Positions 6,909-13,787 of a stretch of 13,855 nt of DNA are shown one piece after another. The stretch comes from an uncultured Eubacteriales bacterium. Its GTDB lineage: Bacteria; Bacillota; Clostridia; Christensenellales; Aristaeellaceae. Made by a program: the position numbers and the translations under genes. The notes beneath the pieces were generated by a model that saw only the letters and a program-made list of their open reading frames with translations, searched no databases and was not told where the DNA came from. Location of the stretch: positions 1-13,855 of the forward strand of contig URJN01000020.1 of assembly GCA_900548125.1 (NCBI GenBank). Direction: 5' to 3'. The first letter of the stretch is position 1; the number at the start of each line of letters is the position of its first letter.

Positions 6909-7325
6909 TTACGCCTTTCGCTCCGCCCGGTCGCCGTCGCGCATCGCAGTCAGCCCGTCGATGACGACGCTCGCCTGCTGCGGAGTCAGGAATCGCACGT
7001 CGTCCGCCTTGCACATGCGCCGGATATACCCGCGCAGTCGTTCCGGCTGGTCGTTCCAGCCCAATTCGCAGGTCAGCCGGAATATCTTCCGCTGCTGGGC
7101 TTCCGTCGCCCGCCCCGCGCCGCCGCCCGTCCTGACGACCGACTGACCGCAGCGCGTTTTCAACTCCTCGATCATCCGCCCGGCTTCCCTGCCGGACAGG
7201 GTGCGCAGGCTGTCCGTGCCGCTGATGCGGTACGCCATACCGTGCAGATCCTCCATGTCCATCCCCAGCTTTCGGCTCAACGCGAAGATGGCTTTAAGCT
7301 GGGCACTCGTTACTTTCAGCGCCAT
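6909..7325 (-). CDS. gemA: GemA-like (Mu gp16, DUF1018) regulator
   Basis: The 138-residue product fits the GemA family: TSAQLKAIFALSRKLGMDMEDLHGMAYRISG at the N-terminus, LSGREAGRMIEELK, then a second half repeating the theme with ATEAQQRKIFRLTCELGWNDQPERLRGYIRRMC and FLTPQQASVVIDGL. In Mu, GemA affects host gene expression and DNA topology late in the early phase. The ATG at 7325 follows AAGGGGGGCGG. The gene sits between gam and mor, in the semi-essential early region as in Mu-like phages. Confidence 0.88.
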   Translation of the reverse strand: MALKVTSAQLKAIFALSRKLGMDMEDLHGMAYRISGTDSLRTLSGREAGRMIEELKTRCGQSVVRTGGGAGRATEAQQRKIFRLTCELGWNDQPERLRGYIRRMCKADDVRFLTPQQASVVIDGLTAMRDGDRAERKA

Positions 7326-7339
7326 ACCTGCCGCCCCCC

Positions 7340-7852
7340 TTATTGCTGACCCAGAGCTTCTTCATCTACGTCATATCCGAAAACATCCTCAACCTCCAGC
7401 TTCGCGCCGACCTCGGCAATCTCGCCCGCACTGTACTTTTTCAGCGCGTCCTTGTCGATCTTCGGCTCCGGGTAGACCACGCACTCCTTCATCCCTCGCC
7501 GCAGCAGTTCTTCGATGATGGTCTTGACCTTCTCTACGCCGCGCGGCAGGGTCAGGCGGGTGCTCTGCCTGAACCCGACCTTGCCAAACGTGAGCGTCCG
7601 GCTCTTGGCTTTGCCGAGGTCTGCCCGGTGCAGCATCGCGAACTCGCGCAGTGCCTGTTCGAGCATCGCAATGTGATCCTTGATGGGTCTGCCCTTCGCT
7701 TCCGCGTCCGCCTTGGCATCGGCGATGCGCTCGTTCATCACGTTTTCGATGGCTGCCAAATCGCGTCGGTCCTCGCCAATCTGCCGCAGCGCGTCGTCCG
7801 CCTGCTGCCAGTTTTCCAGCTGGAACGCGCAGATCACTTTCCTTCTTGCCAT
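7340..7852 (-). CDS. gam: Mu Gam-like host-nuclease inhibitor
   Basis: The 170-residue product shows the Gam pattern. A long N-terminal helical region (ADDALRQIGEDRRDLAAIENVMNERIADAKADAEAKG) is followed by KSRTLTFGKVGFRQSTRLTL, the beta region that cradles DNA. It ends with VKTIIEELLRRGMKECVVYPEPKIDKDALKKY. Gam is a Ku-like dimer that binds DNA ends and blocks host exonucleases, protecting linear phage DNA. I chose the ATG at 7852 with GTGAGG 6 nt upstream. An alternative GTG at 7864 overlaps the helicase-loader stop (GTGA) and adds four residues. Confidence 0.9.
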   Translation of the reverse strand: MARRKVICAFQLENWQQADDALRQIGEDRRDLAAIENVMNERIADAKADAEAKGRPIKDHIAMLEQALREFAMLHRADLGKAKSRTLTFGKVGFRQSTRLTLPRGVEKVKTIIEELLRRGMKECVVYPEPKIDKDALKKYSAGEIAEVGAKLEVEDVFGYDVDEEALGQQ

Positions 7853-7860
7853 GTTGTGCC

Positions 7861-8835
7861 TCACTTTCTAAGTCGTAAGTCCTCCCCGTAAAAGCGGATT
7901 GCCGTCGTGCGGGATACGTCCATCAATCGGGATGCGACGCGCTGCTCGTACATGCCCTCCATCCTTTCCGGGTTCAGGTTTGTGCTGATAATGGTGTGTC
8001 GGTCGTTCATGTTGCGCTCGTTGATGACCTGAAACAGATAGCCGCTCGTGTTCTTCGTCTGCGGTTCCGTTCCCAAGTCATCAATAAAGAGCAGGTCGCA
8101 GTCCATCACGCCCTCCACGGCGCGTGCTTCGCTGCCGTCGAACTGATTCTTACGCATGATTTCGCAAAGCCTGTACGCCGTCACCCGGCGCACCAGATAG
8201 GCGTGCTCCATGATGCGCTGCGCAATGCAGTCGGCAACGAAGGTCTTGCCCAGCCCCGCCGCGCCGAAGAAAATCAGATTCGGCTTTTCGTTGTCTGGGA
8301 AATCCTCCGCGTATCTCTGCGCCGCCCGCAGGATCAGCCGCATGTGGTCGCGCTGGCTGCGCTTTTCGCCGGGAATCGGAATATCCGGGAAAACATTCAG
8401 GTCGAACTGCGCAAAGCTATGCCTGCCCAGCCCGCCCTTGTGTTCTCCGGCGTTCTCCGCGTCCATGATGCGCTGCTTCATGCAGGCGCAAAGTTCATGC
8501 ACCGGTTCGCCGACATAGCCGGTATCCCGGCAGATCGGGCAGCGGTAGATGGGCTGCAAATAATCCTCCGGATATCCGGCTTTCGTCAGCTCGGCGCGAA
8601 TCCTGCCGTTCAACTCGCGCATCTCGCCTTGCAGGTTCTCCGCGTCCACGGCGTGCCCTTGCAGCGCCGTGCGGATGGAGCCGGTCAGACGGTCTCGCCG
8701 CTCCTCCAGCAGCACCGCGATAGTCGGGAATCCTTGACGGATTTCCCGCTCACGCCGCTGTCCCTCCCGCTGGTTCTCCGTTCGGATCTTCTCATACTCG
8801 CCCAGCAGACGCTTGATTGTGCTCGATGTATCCAT
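7861..8835 (-). CDS. DnaC/DnaI-like helicase-loader AAA+ ATPase
   Basis: I chose the ATG at 8835 because AAGGAGGTG lies just upstream; the frame is open to 8901, but those codons cover a hairpin. The 324-residue product has an N-terminal coiled-coil region (about 5-85), a Cys cluster CPIC (99-102) with CAC (116-118) that could bind zinc, Walker A GAAGLGKTF (191-199), Walker B LLFIDD (248-253), sensor-1 STNLN (284-288) and arginine-finger candidates QRVASR (298-303). This matches DnaI/DnaC loaders, which place the replicative helicase on DNA. IstB-type transposition ATPases share the core, but the Cys-rich N-terminus favours DnaI. Classical Mu relies on the host loader, so a phage copy next to Mu B is notable. 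Confidence 0.85.
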   Translation of the reverse strand: MDTSSTIKRLLGEYEKIRTENQREGQRREREIRQGFPTIAVLLEERRDRLTGSIRTALQGHAVDAENLQGEMRELNGRIRAELTKAGYPEDYLQPIYRCPICRDTGYVGEPVHELCACMKQRIMDAENAGEHKGGLGRHSFAQFDLNVFPDIPIPGEKRSQRDHMRLILRAAQRYAEDFPDNEKPNLIFFGAAGLGKTFVADCIAQRIMEHAYLVRRVTAYRLCEIMRKNQFDGSEARAVEGVMDCDLLFIDDLGTEPQTKNTSGYLFQVINERNMNDRHTIISTNLNPERMEGMYEQRVASRLMDVSRTTAIRFYGEDLRLRK

Positions 8836-8860
8836 GTTCACCTCCTTGACCATAAGCGCC

Positions 8861-8925
8861 GCGCCTCCACGCGGGAGGCGCACCCGGCTTGCACGGGTCA
8901 TAGCTTATCTTGCGATAAGCCGGGT
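8861..8925 (-). promoter_or_regulatory. Structured leader of the helicase-loader gene
   Basis: This short spacer holds competing stems. GCGCCTCC/GGAGGCGC (8861-8868 with 8874-8881) is a perfect 8-bp hairpin. ACCCGGCTT/AAGCCGGGT (8882-8890 with 8917-8925) forms a 9-bp outer stem. GCTTATC/GATAAGC (8903-8909 with 8914-8920) is a 7-bp hairpin that shares bases with the outer stem, as does ACCCG/CGGGT (8882-8886 with 8894-8898). No T tract follows. The first hairpin lies about 14 bp from the AAGGAGGTG site, so translational control is conceivable. Confidence 0.55.
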
Positions 8926-8940
8926 CTGGCGGTCTGTCGT

Positions 8941-9138
8941 TCATTGTCCCATCTGCCTCGTCGCTTCCGCCAGCGTACTGCCTCGCGGCTGGAAGCGGAA
9001 GCCGTATTTCTTGTAAAACTCGGCGGCTCCCAGCTTGAGCCAGTCCTTCGCCGCCGCTACGGCGTTGAACTTGCGCACCATGCGCCCTTCCTCATCGCGG
9101 ACGATGAGCAGCCCGCCGTTTTGCTTGACCGTCAACAT
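8941..9138 (-). CDS. Small protein of unknown function (65 aa)
   Basis: I do not recognise this protein. AAGGGGGTG precedes the ATG at 9138, and the gene lies 15 bp after the Mu B stop in the same operon, which supports it being real. It begins with a beta-rich segment (LTVKQNGGLLIVRDEEGRMVRKF) followed by an amphipathic region (AAAKDWLKLGAAEFYKKYGFRF). It is small, soluble-looking and basic. An accessory role in transposition or replication is suggested only by its position between the two ATPases. Confidence 0.65.
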   Translation of the reverse strand: MLTVKQNGGLLIVRDEEGRMVRKFNAVAAAKDWLKLGAAEFYKKYGFRFQPRGSTLAEATRQMGQ

Positions 9139-9153
9139 CCTTACACCCCCTTC

Positions 9154-10167
9154 TTAGCCCTGCAATTTGTAGCACTTCGCGCCCGCGAGAATCTCCTGCG
9201 TGACCGTGCCGCCCGCCGCCGCTTCAAGGCACATGCCAAAGATTTCGATGAAGTTGCCCATGCCGCCGTGTCTGGTATCGGTCGCGATCAGCGTCAGCTC
9301 CGCCGCCACACGCGGCTCCACGTCGTACTGCGCGAGGATGGCACGCACTTCGTCGGGCTTGATGCCGGTCAGCTTGATTTCGTATTTGCGCCGGTAAAGC
9401 TGGGACAGGTTCGACCGTCCGCTTCCGTGGGTCAGGATTTCCTCCAGTCTCGGCGGTCCGACCAGCACGATGGGCGTGTTCGTTTCGTCCCAGAGCTGGC
9501 GGATAATCTCGAATTTCTTCACATCCCAGCCGTACAGGTGATCGGCTTCGTCGAAAATCAGCATCGTGTCGCGGTTCGCCGCCAATTCGCGCTGAATGCG
9601 GCGCACCCGCTCGTCGTTGCTTCCGCTGGCGCTTACGCCGATGCTCTCCGCGATGCTGTCCAGCAGGTCGCGCATCCGCATCGTGGAGCGGCAGACGATG
9701 ACATGCACATCCGGCACGCGCTTGGCGAACTCGCGGATGACCGTCGTTTTGCCGATGCCCGGATATCCGACCATGACGCACATCTTCCGGTTGTCCCGCG
9801 TCCATTCCAGCAAGCCAAGCGCCTCGGTGAACTCGTGGGTCTGGTACAGCTCGATACTGCGCTTGAAGGTCTGTGGCGTGGGAGCGGGCGTTTCCTCAAC
9901 TGCGCCCGTTTCGATGGCTTCCGCCTGCGCCTGACGCTCGATGTCGCTGACCCAATCCTCCAGAATCTTCTGCTGCTCCGGCTTGATGCGGATGTTGCCG
10001 TTGGCGAACATGCTGATCATGCTGCGGCTTACACCGGTCGCCGCGCTGATCTGCGCGAAGTTGTAGCGGTAGGTCGTCCCGCCGATGACCACGCCCTTAT
10101 CCCGCAGGGCGTTGATGCGTTCTTCCAGCGACGGCGCACGCTGCGCCAGAATCTCTCTCGCTTCCAT
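9154..10167 (-). CDS. B: Mu B-like transposition target/activator ATPase
   Basis: The 337-residue product has an N-terminal HTH (about 36-58, YNFAQISAATGVSRSMISMF), a linker, and an AAA+ core. The core shows Walker A VGYPGIGKTT (133-142), Walker B LIFDEADHL (203-211) and a sensor-like PIVLVGPP (232-239). Mu B has the same order of domains: it coats target DNA as ATP filaments, activates the transposase and confers target immunity. The gene lies downstream of the transposase gene, as in Mu, with one small gene between. AAGGAGGG sits just before the ATG at 10167, 13 bp after the preceding stop. Confidence 0.9.
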   Translation of the reverse strand: MEAREILAQRAPSLEERINALRDKGVVIGGTTYRYNFAQISAATGVSRSMISMFANGNIRIKPEQQKILEDWVSDIERQAQAEAIETGAVEETPAPTPQTFKRSIELYQTHEFTEALGLLEWTRDNRKMCVMVGYPGIGKTTVIREFAKRVPDVHVIVCRSTMRMRDLLDSIAESIGVSASGSNDERVRRIQRELAANRDTMLIFDEADHLYGWDVKKFEIIRQLWDETNTPIVLVGPPRLEEILTHGSGRSNLSQLYRRKYEIKLTGIKPDEVRAILAQYDVEPRVAAELTLIATDTRHGGMGNFIEIFGMCLEAAAGGTVTQEILAGAKCYKLQG

Positions 10168-10180
10168 CTGTGCTCCCTCC

Positions 10181-10525
10181 TTAGTCGTTTGCCGCCCGAT
10201 TGTCCCGCGCTCTGCGCAGGCGGGTAAATGTCACCACATCGCCGACCGTTACGCCGCGCATCCCTTCGCGCAGCCCGGCTTCATATCCGTCGCACCAGCT
10301 TGCTTCCACCTGCCGCTTTTGCTCCATGCGGTTCAGGCAATCTGTCTTTTCGTTCAGTTCAAGGCGCATTGCCTCGTTATAGCGCCGCGCCTCGTCCATG
10401 TTCCGCGCCGCAATTTTGCGCTCGCTGTCCTGTACGCCCTTGAGCGACTTGTAATAGCTGACGATCAAGCCGCCGCCCGCCGTCATGCCCGCGCCAAACA
10501 GCGCAATCCCCATTAACGCATCCAT
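10181..10525 (-). CDS. Small membrane-anchored coiled-coil protein
   Basis: This 114-residue protein is not recognised. Residues about 3-24 (ALMGIALFGAGMTAGGGLIVSY) form one Gly/Ala-rich membrane segment. Residues about 25-80 are a charged helix or coiled coil with two Cys, followed by a basic tail (FTRLRRARDNRAAND). AAAGGAGG lies upstream of the ATG at 10525. It is wedged between the transposase and Mu B genes, where Mu has no gene. Tethering of transposition complexes to the membrane is only a speculation. Confidence 0.65.
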   Translation of the reverse strand: MDALMGIALFGAGMTAGGGLIVSYYKSLKGVQDSERKIAARNMDEARRYNEAMRLELNEKTDCLNRMEQKRQVEASWCDGYEAGLREGMRGVTVGDVVTFTRLRRARDNRAAND

Positions 10526-10585
10526 TGATTGAAAACCTCCTTTGTTCAGCTAAAGCTGTGAGCGTCGCGCCCCCTTTCAGGGACG

Positions 10586-10604
10586 ATCCCGGCTTTCACG
10601 GGAT
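10586..10604. repeat. Intergenic hairpin related to the 8882-8898 element
   Basis: ATCCCG/CGGGAT (10586-10591 with 10599-10604) forms a 6-bp stem around a 7-nt loop in the spacer after the transposase gene. The core CCCGGCTTTCACGGG matches CCCGGCTTGCACGGG at 8883-8897 at 14 of 15 positions. No T tract follows, so it does not look like a terminator. Confidence 0.4.
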
Positions 10605-10633
10605 TGGACCTTGGGCTTTATGCCTCGTGACAC

Positions 10634-12688
10634 TTAACGTGCGCTTCGTTTGAGCAGCTTTTCGCCATTCGCGGCAATCATGCTGCGCACTGCGTTTTCG
10701 CCTGCGGATGCAGCCTTGCGCCGTCCTGCCGCCTTGTCCGCGACCTGCTGCTTGGCTTTTCCCGCACGCGCCGCTTCCAGCGACGTGACCGTCGCCATGC
10801 GCTGGCGCTGTTCGTCAATCTCCTCGGCGTATGCCTCGCGGGTAATCCGCTTCGTGGATTGCCGGATGTACGCCAGCCTGTCCGTGACCTTGCGCTGCTG
10901 CCGCTTCTGGTCTGCCATGTGCGCCGCCACCCTTTCCTCGTCCGGGTCGATCAACGCCATCAGCTCGACCGGCTCCGCCTCGCAGACGAAGTGTCCGCCG
11001 CTGAAAACCGATACGCTGGGGTTGTAGCCCCGGTTGTAATAAATCGTGACCTGCTCCCTGATGATATCCGCCATTTCGGGATGCCAGAAAAGCTGATTGT
11101 TGAGCCGCACGCCCTGCGTCGTGACCACGCGCTTCACGCTCTGGCTCTTGAAGATCGCCATCGTCGCCCAATCCGGCGTATCGCTGCGCGCCTTTTCCGC
11201 TTGGCGATACCGCTGGTCAGGGGAAAGCCCGTCCTCGCCGATGTGGTTTTCGTACTTGGGCAGCAACTTCTCCGCGAAGCACTTGGCAAAGGTCTCAAAG
11301 GTCATCAGCTCGCCGCGTTCCTTCATCCTGCGGAGGATGCGCCCGTTATCTTCGGGTCTTTCCTCCGGCGAATCGCCGCACCAGCCGGGGAACTCGCGGA
11401 CAAAATCTTCCAGTGTGCCGAAGGCGCGTTCCACGTCCTTCGACCAGCCGCGATACGGCAGCGCATGGTGTACGCCCACGCCCAGCGCCCGAAGCAAACC
11501 TTCCTTTTCGGAAAATTCAGCGTTCAGGCAGCCCAGATCGGTTTCCACCAGCGTTTCGCCCTCGAACCGATGGCTGCGGTAATCCTTGCCGTTGTCGATG
11601 TAGATGTAGCGCGGCAGACCGTGAACGTCGCTGCCCTTCGTATACACCGCCGCCCGGCAGAAGCTGTCGGCAACCGTGTCGCTGTTCGGCTCCAACGTCA
11701 GCTCCCAGCCGACGAATTTCTTGGAACAAGCGTCCATCCAAGCCGTCATCCACGGGCGCACCAGATTGTCATTCTCGTCCAGCACGAACAGGTCGAGCTT
11801 GTGGTGGTCGCCGAACCAAACTTCATTGACCAGCGTCGGCTTGCTTCGCTTGGTTTTCTGCATGTACGCCGCTTCCCAAGCCCGCTTGCCGTATCGGGCG
11901 AAGGTCATCTGTGCCTTATCCATCGTTTCCACGATGCGGTTGACCGCGTGGCGGTTCGCCGGAATCATCATCGAGCCGCTTGCCATCGTGCAGATCGGGT
12001 ATTTCTCCCTGTCCGCCGGTCTGAGTGCCCGCCGTGCGTCCGATCCGTCGCAGTACACGCAGCAGTTGCAGGCGTTTTCACCATATTCCGCTGCCCGTTC
12101 CCGCAGGTGCTCCAGCACCAGCGTCTGCGGAAACTTCCGATTGTCGCACATCTGCGCCTCAATGAAGTCCCGCGCCAACTGGCAGCATGTCCGGCTCTGC
12201 CCCTTGTCCCTGCGCTCCACCTTGTCCATGATCGCCGCCAGCCCGCGCTCCTTGTATGCCGCGTGCCAACGCCGCAGCGTCCGGCTCGTCACGCCCAGCG
12301 TCCCCGCCAGCGCGTCCATCGCCGCCGTCCTGCCCCGCTCGCCGCTGTTCAGGATGCCGTCCAGTGCCATAACCGCCTGCTGGCGATTTGCCAGCTCGGT
12401 CAGCCCTTCCTCTCCGAAGGCTTCCTTGTATGTCGCAAGGTCCGCGGCAGAAACTTGGGTGGATAGCCCGCTCTGGCTTTCGTACCAGAGGAGCCGTCCT
12501 TGGGTATCGAGCTGCTGAAGCACTTCGCTGATGGGAATCATGTTGCTCATGCCGCAGTTACCGCCGCCCTTGCTTCCCCTCATCGCTTCTGTTTTCAGCT
12601 TGCCTTGGCTGATCTGCTTGCGGATGGCTCTATCGGTAACGCCCAAGAGTCCGGCAGCAGTCGCGCTGTCCATAACTCTTATCTCCAT
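10634..12688 (-). CDS. A: Mu A-like DDE transposase
   Basis: At 684 residues this matches the size of Mu A (663). An N-terminal winged-helix/HTH (about 1-60) is followed by a second HTH-like region (ALAGTLGVTSRTLRRWHAAYK, about 126-146). The catalytic core is an RNase H fold with D294 (GDHHKLD), D365 (YIDNGKDY) and E420 (KDVERAFG). The spacing of 71 and 55 residues is close to that of Mu A (67 and 56). A Cys-rich patch CNCCVYC (207-213) precedes the core. The basic C-terminus is rich in Lys/Arg/Ala, as in the Mu A region that contacts Mu B. Mu A cuts and joins the phage ends in replicative transposition. The ATG at 12688 starts 3 bp after the Ner-like stop, with its GGAGG inside that gene. 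Confidence 0.95.
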   Translation of the reverse strand: MEIRVMDSATAAGLLGVTDRAIRKQISQGKLKTEAMRGSKGGGNCGMSNMIPISEVLQQLDTQGRLLWYESQSGLSTQVSAADLATYKEAFGEEGLTELANRQQAVMALDGILNSGERGRTAAMDALAGTLGVTSRTLRRWHAAYKERGLAAIMDKVERRDKGQSRTCCQLARDFIEAQMCDNRKFPQTLVLEHLRERAAEYGENACNCCVYCDGSDARRALRPADREKYPICTMASGSMMIPANRHAVNRIVETMDKAQMTFARYGKRAWEAAYMQKTKRSKPTLVNEVWFGDHHKLDLFVLDENDNLVRPWMTAWMDACSKKFVGWELTLEPNSDTVADSFCRAAVYTKGSDVHGLPRYIYIDNGKDYRSHRFEGETLVETDLGCLNAEFSEKEGLLRALGVGVHHALPYRGWSKDVERAFGTLEDFVREFPGWCGDSPEERPEDNGRILRRMKERGELMTFETFAKCFAEKLLPKYENHIGEDGLSPDQRYRQAEKARSDTPDWATMAIFKSQSVKRVVTTQGVRLNNQLFWHPEMADIIREQVTIYYNRGYNPSVSVFSGGHFVCEAEPVELMALIDPDEERVAAHMADQKRQQRKVTDRLAYIRQSTKRITREAYAEEIDEQRQRMATVTSLEAARAGKAKQQVADKAAGRRKAASAGENAVRSMIAANGEKLLKRSAR

Positions 12689-12691
12689 CCG

Positions 12692-12910
12692 TTACGCCTC
12701 CTTCAACCATTTAACCTTAATCGGCATATCAAGAGTTTCGCAGATACGCATAACCATCTTGGGGCTTGTCCGTTTTCCGTATATGATGACGCTGATATAC
12801 GCCGGGCTTGTTCCCAGCTTTTCCGCCAGCGTTTTCTGATCCATATCGAGCGCTGCAAGCCGCATCCGTACTGCTCGCCCAAACGGCGTAGGTTTCTTGT
12901 CCGTGCGCAT
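12692..12910 (-). CDS. Ner/Cro-like HTH regulator
   Basis: The ATG at 12910 is preferred because GAAGGAGGCG lies just upstream; an in-frame ATG at 12928 would place that site inside the gene. The 72-residue product is a single HTH domain of the Cro/XRE type (about 26-48, KTLAEKLGTSPAYISVIIYGKRT). The gene lies immediately before the transposase, the position of ner in Mu, which represses early transcription and tempers repressor synthesis. The sequence is closer to XRE than to classical Ner, so the role is inferred from location. The spacer upstream holds inverted repeats that could be its operator. Confidence 0.8.
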   Translation of the reverse strand: MRTDKKPTPFGRAVRMRLAALDMDQKTLAEKLGTSPAYISVIIYGKRTSPKMVMRICETLDMPIKVKWLKEA

Positions 12911-12940
12911 TTTTTTCGCCTCCTTCATTTACTTTTTCTT

Positions 12941-12956
12941 GTTAATTGTGTTAAAA
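12941..12956. repeat. TTAACA direct repeats upstream of Ner-like gene
   Basis: On the minus strand TTAACA occurs twice, 9 bp apart, close to one helical turn. The pair lies about 30-45 bp above the Ner-like start. It could be an operator or the AT-rich part of an early promoter; no clean -35/-10 pair was found. Confidence 0.3.
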
Positions 12957-12960
12957 TAGG

Positions 12961-12984
12961 TGTAGGATTCTGTAGCTTCCTACA
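12961..12984. promoter_or_regulatory. Inverted-repeat operator candidate
   Basis: TGTAGGA (12961-12967) and TCCTACA (12978-12984) form a perfect 7-bp inverted repeat with a 10-bp centre. A third GTAGGA copy lies at 13031-13036. The cluster sits in the spacer between the BRO gene and the Ner-like gene, so it is a candidate operator for the Ner-like protein or the main repressor. It was found by eye only. Confidence 0.45.
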
Positions 12985-13001
12985 ACGCCCTTTCGGGCGT
13001 T
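12984..13001. repeat. Hairpin AACGCCC/GGGCGTT
   Basis: This is a perfect 7-bp stem with a 4-nt loop (TTTC on plus, GAAA on minus), abutting the operator candidate. Neither strand has a full T tract after it, so terminator function is doubtful. It may mark the 3' end of the BRO message or stabilise it. Confidence 0.45.
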
Positions 13002-13054
13002 TCGACCAGTCGCTGTCTGGTTCTCGTCAGGTAGGAAAATGAAGAAATATTTGA

Positions 13055-13714
13055 TTATAGATTGGGATGGTTTTCTTCAGCGGAGTCTATGTAAATCTGT
13101 TCGGGTACCACAAAATCCGTTTCACTGATCTGCTTGGCATATCTGCCGATGCTGCTCTTGCTGACATGGATGCCGTATTCTTCTTCGAGCGCTTTGCTGA
13201 TGTCCTTGTAAGTCATTTTCCTGCCAGCCAGCATGAGGTCAACCTCCTGCCGGAGTGGTGCATCCAGATTGGCGATGATTCCGACAATCGCACCGCCTGT
13301 TCTGCGCCTCCTCGGTTGGGGCTTTGGATACGCCTTGATTGCTTCGCTCACAGCCGCCTCAACAGCGGCTTTGACAATGGTCTGAATGTCCGGCGCGTAG
13401 TACCCTTCCCTTCGGATCGTCGGCAGCACTTCGTCGAATACCCACTTTTCAAAGCGCTCCGCTGCGGGCAGTCTGCTGTGAACGATAAGGCGGTATAGGT
13501 CGCCTTCTGGGATGAAGTTAATCTTCTGTGTTCCGCCGGTTGTAAGGGTGTCGTGTTTCACGACTCCCTTGCAGTGCCTTATAATTGCATCCCGTGTATT
13601 GTCGTAACCAAGTACCTTTGCGCAAGCCGTCGCAGGGAAATACATCTTGCCGTCAATTTCCAAGACGTTAAGCTCTCCAAATTCGCTATCACTAAATTTC
13701 ATAAGATTATTCAT
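13055..13714 (-). CDS. BRO-N antirepressor-like protein with gp27-type HTH C-terminus
   Basis: The ATG at 13714 follows AAAGGGGAG with good spacing. The 219-residue product has a BRO-N domain (about 8-108: GKMYFPATACAKVLGYDNTRDAI, then HCKGV, FIPEGDLYRLIVHSRLPAAERFEKWVFDEVLPTIRREGYY). BRO-N proteins are common phage antirepressors or DNA-binding regulators. After a helical, basic linker (109-140), residues about 155-194 (RQEVDLML, MTYKDISKALEEEYGIHVSKSSIGRYAKQ) resemble the HTH of the gp27-like protein in this window. Usual BRO partners are ANT/KilA-C-type domains, so this pairing is uncommon to my knowledge. The gene is the first transcribed leftward from the divergent control region, which fits an early regulatory role. 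Confidence 0.85.
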   Translation of the reverse strand: MNNLMKFSDSEFGELNVLEIDGKMYFPATACAKVLGYDNTRDAIIRHCKGVVKHDTLTTGGTQKINFIPEGDLYRLIVHSRLPAAERFEKWVFDEVLPTIRREGYYAPDIQTIVKAAVEAAVSEAIKAYPKPQPRRRRTGGAIVGIIANLDAPLRQEVDLMLAGRKMTYKDISKALEEEYGIHVSKSSIGRYAKQISETDFVVPEQIYIDSAEENHPNL

Positions 13715-13757
13715 CAAATTTCTCCCCTTTAGCGTGTTTAATTTAGTTTTCTATGTA

Positions 13758-13763
13758 TATAAT
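13758..13763 (+). promoter_or_regulatory. Rightward promoter -10 for the repressor-like gene
   Basis: A perfect TATAAT lies about 65 bp above the repressor-like ATG. The best -35 at 17 bp (TGTTTA, 13735-13740) is poor. The element lies on the same bases as the leftward -10, so the two promoters should exclude each other. Confidence 0.45.
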
Positions 13764-13787
13764 AGCTCGTGATAATTAGGTTGTCAG
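13759..13787 (-). promoter_or_regulatory. Leftward promoter for the BRO/early genes
   Basis: On the minus strand CTGACA (13787-13782), a 17-bp spacer and TATTAT (13764-13759) give a good sigma-70-type promoter, about 45 bp above the BRO start. It probably drives the BRO gene and perhaps the early operon. TAGAAA words (minus strand, near 13747-13753, 13791-13796 and 13803-13809) flank it and could be repressor sites. Confidence 0.65.

Noticed and set aside
7996..10227. 743-codon plus-strand open frame
   Set aside because: It spans three well-supported minus-strand genes and their spacers. The product is Arg/His/Leu-rich with no motif; it is an effect of biased codon third positions.
10859..12466. 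535-codon plus-strand open frame
   Set aside because: Antisense to the transposase core with its DDE motifs; no independent support.
12984..13001. Possible terminator between BRO and Ner-like genes
   Set aside because: A good stem and tetraloop, but no U tract on either strand.
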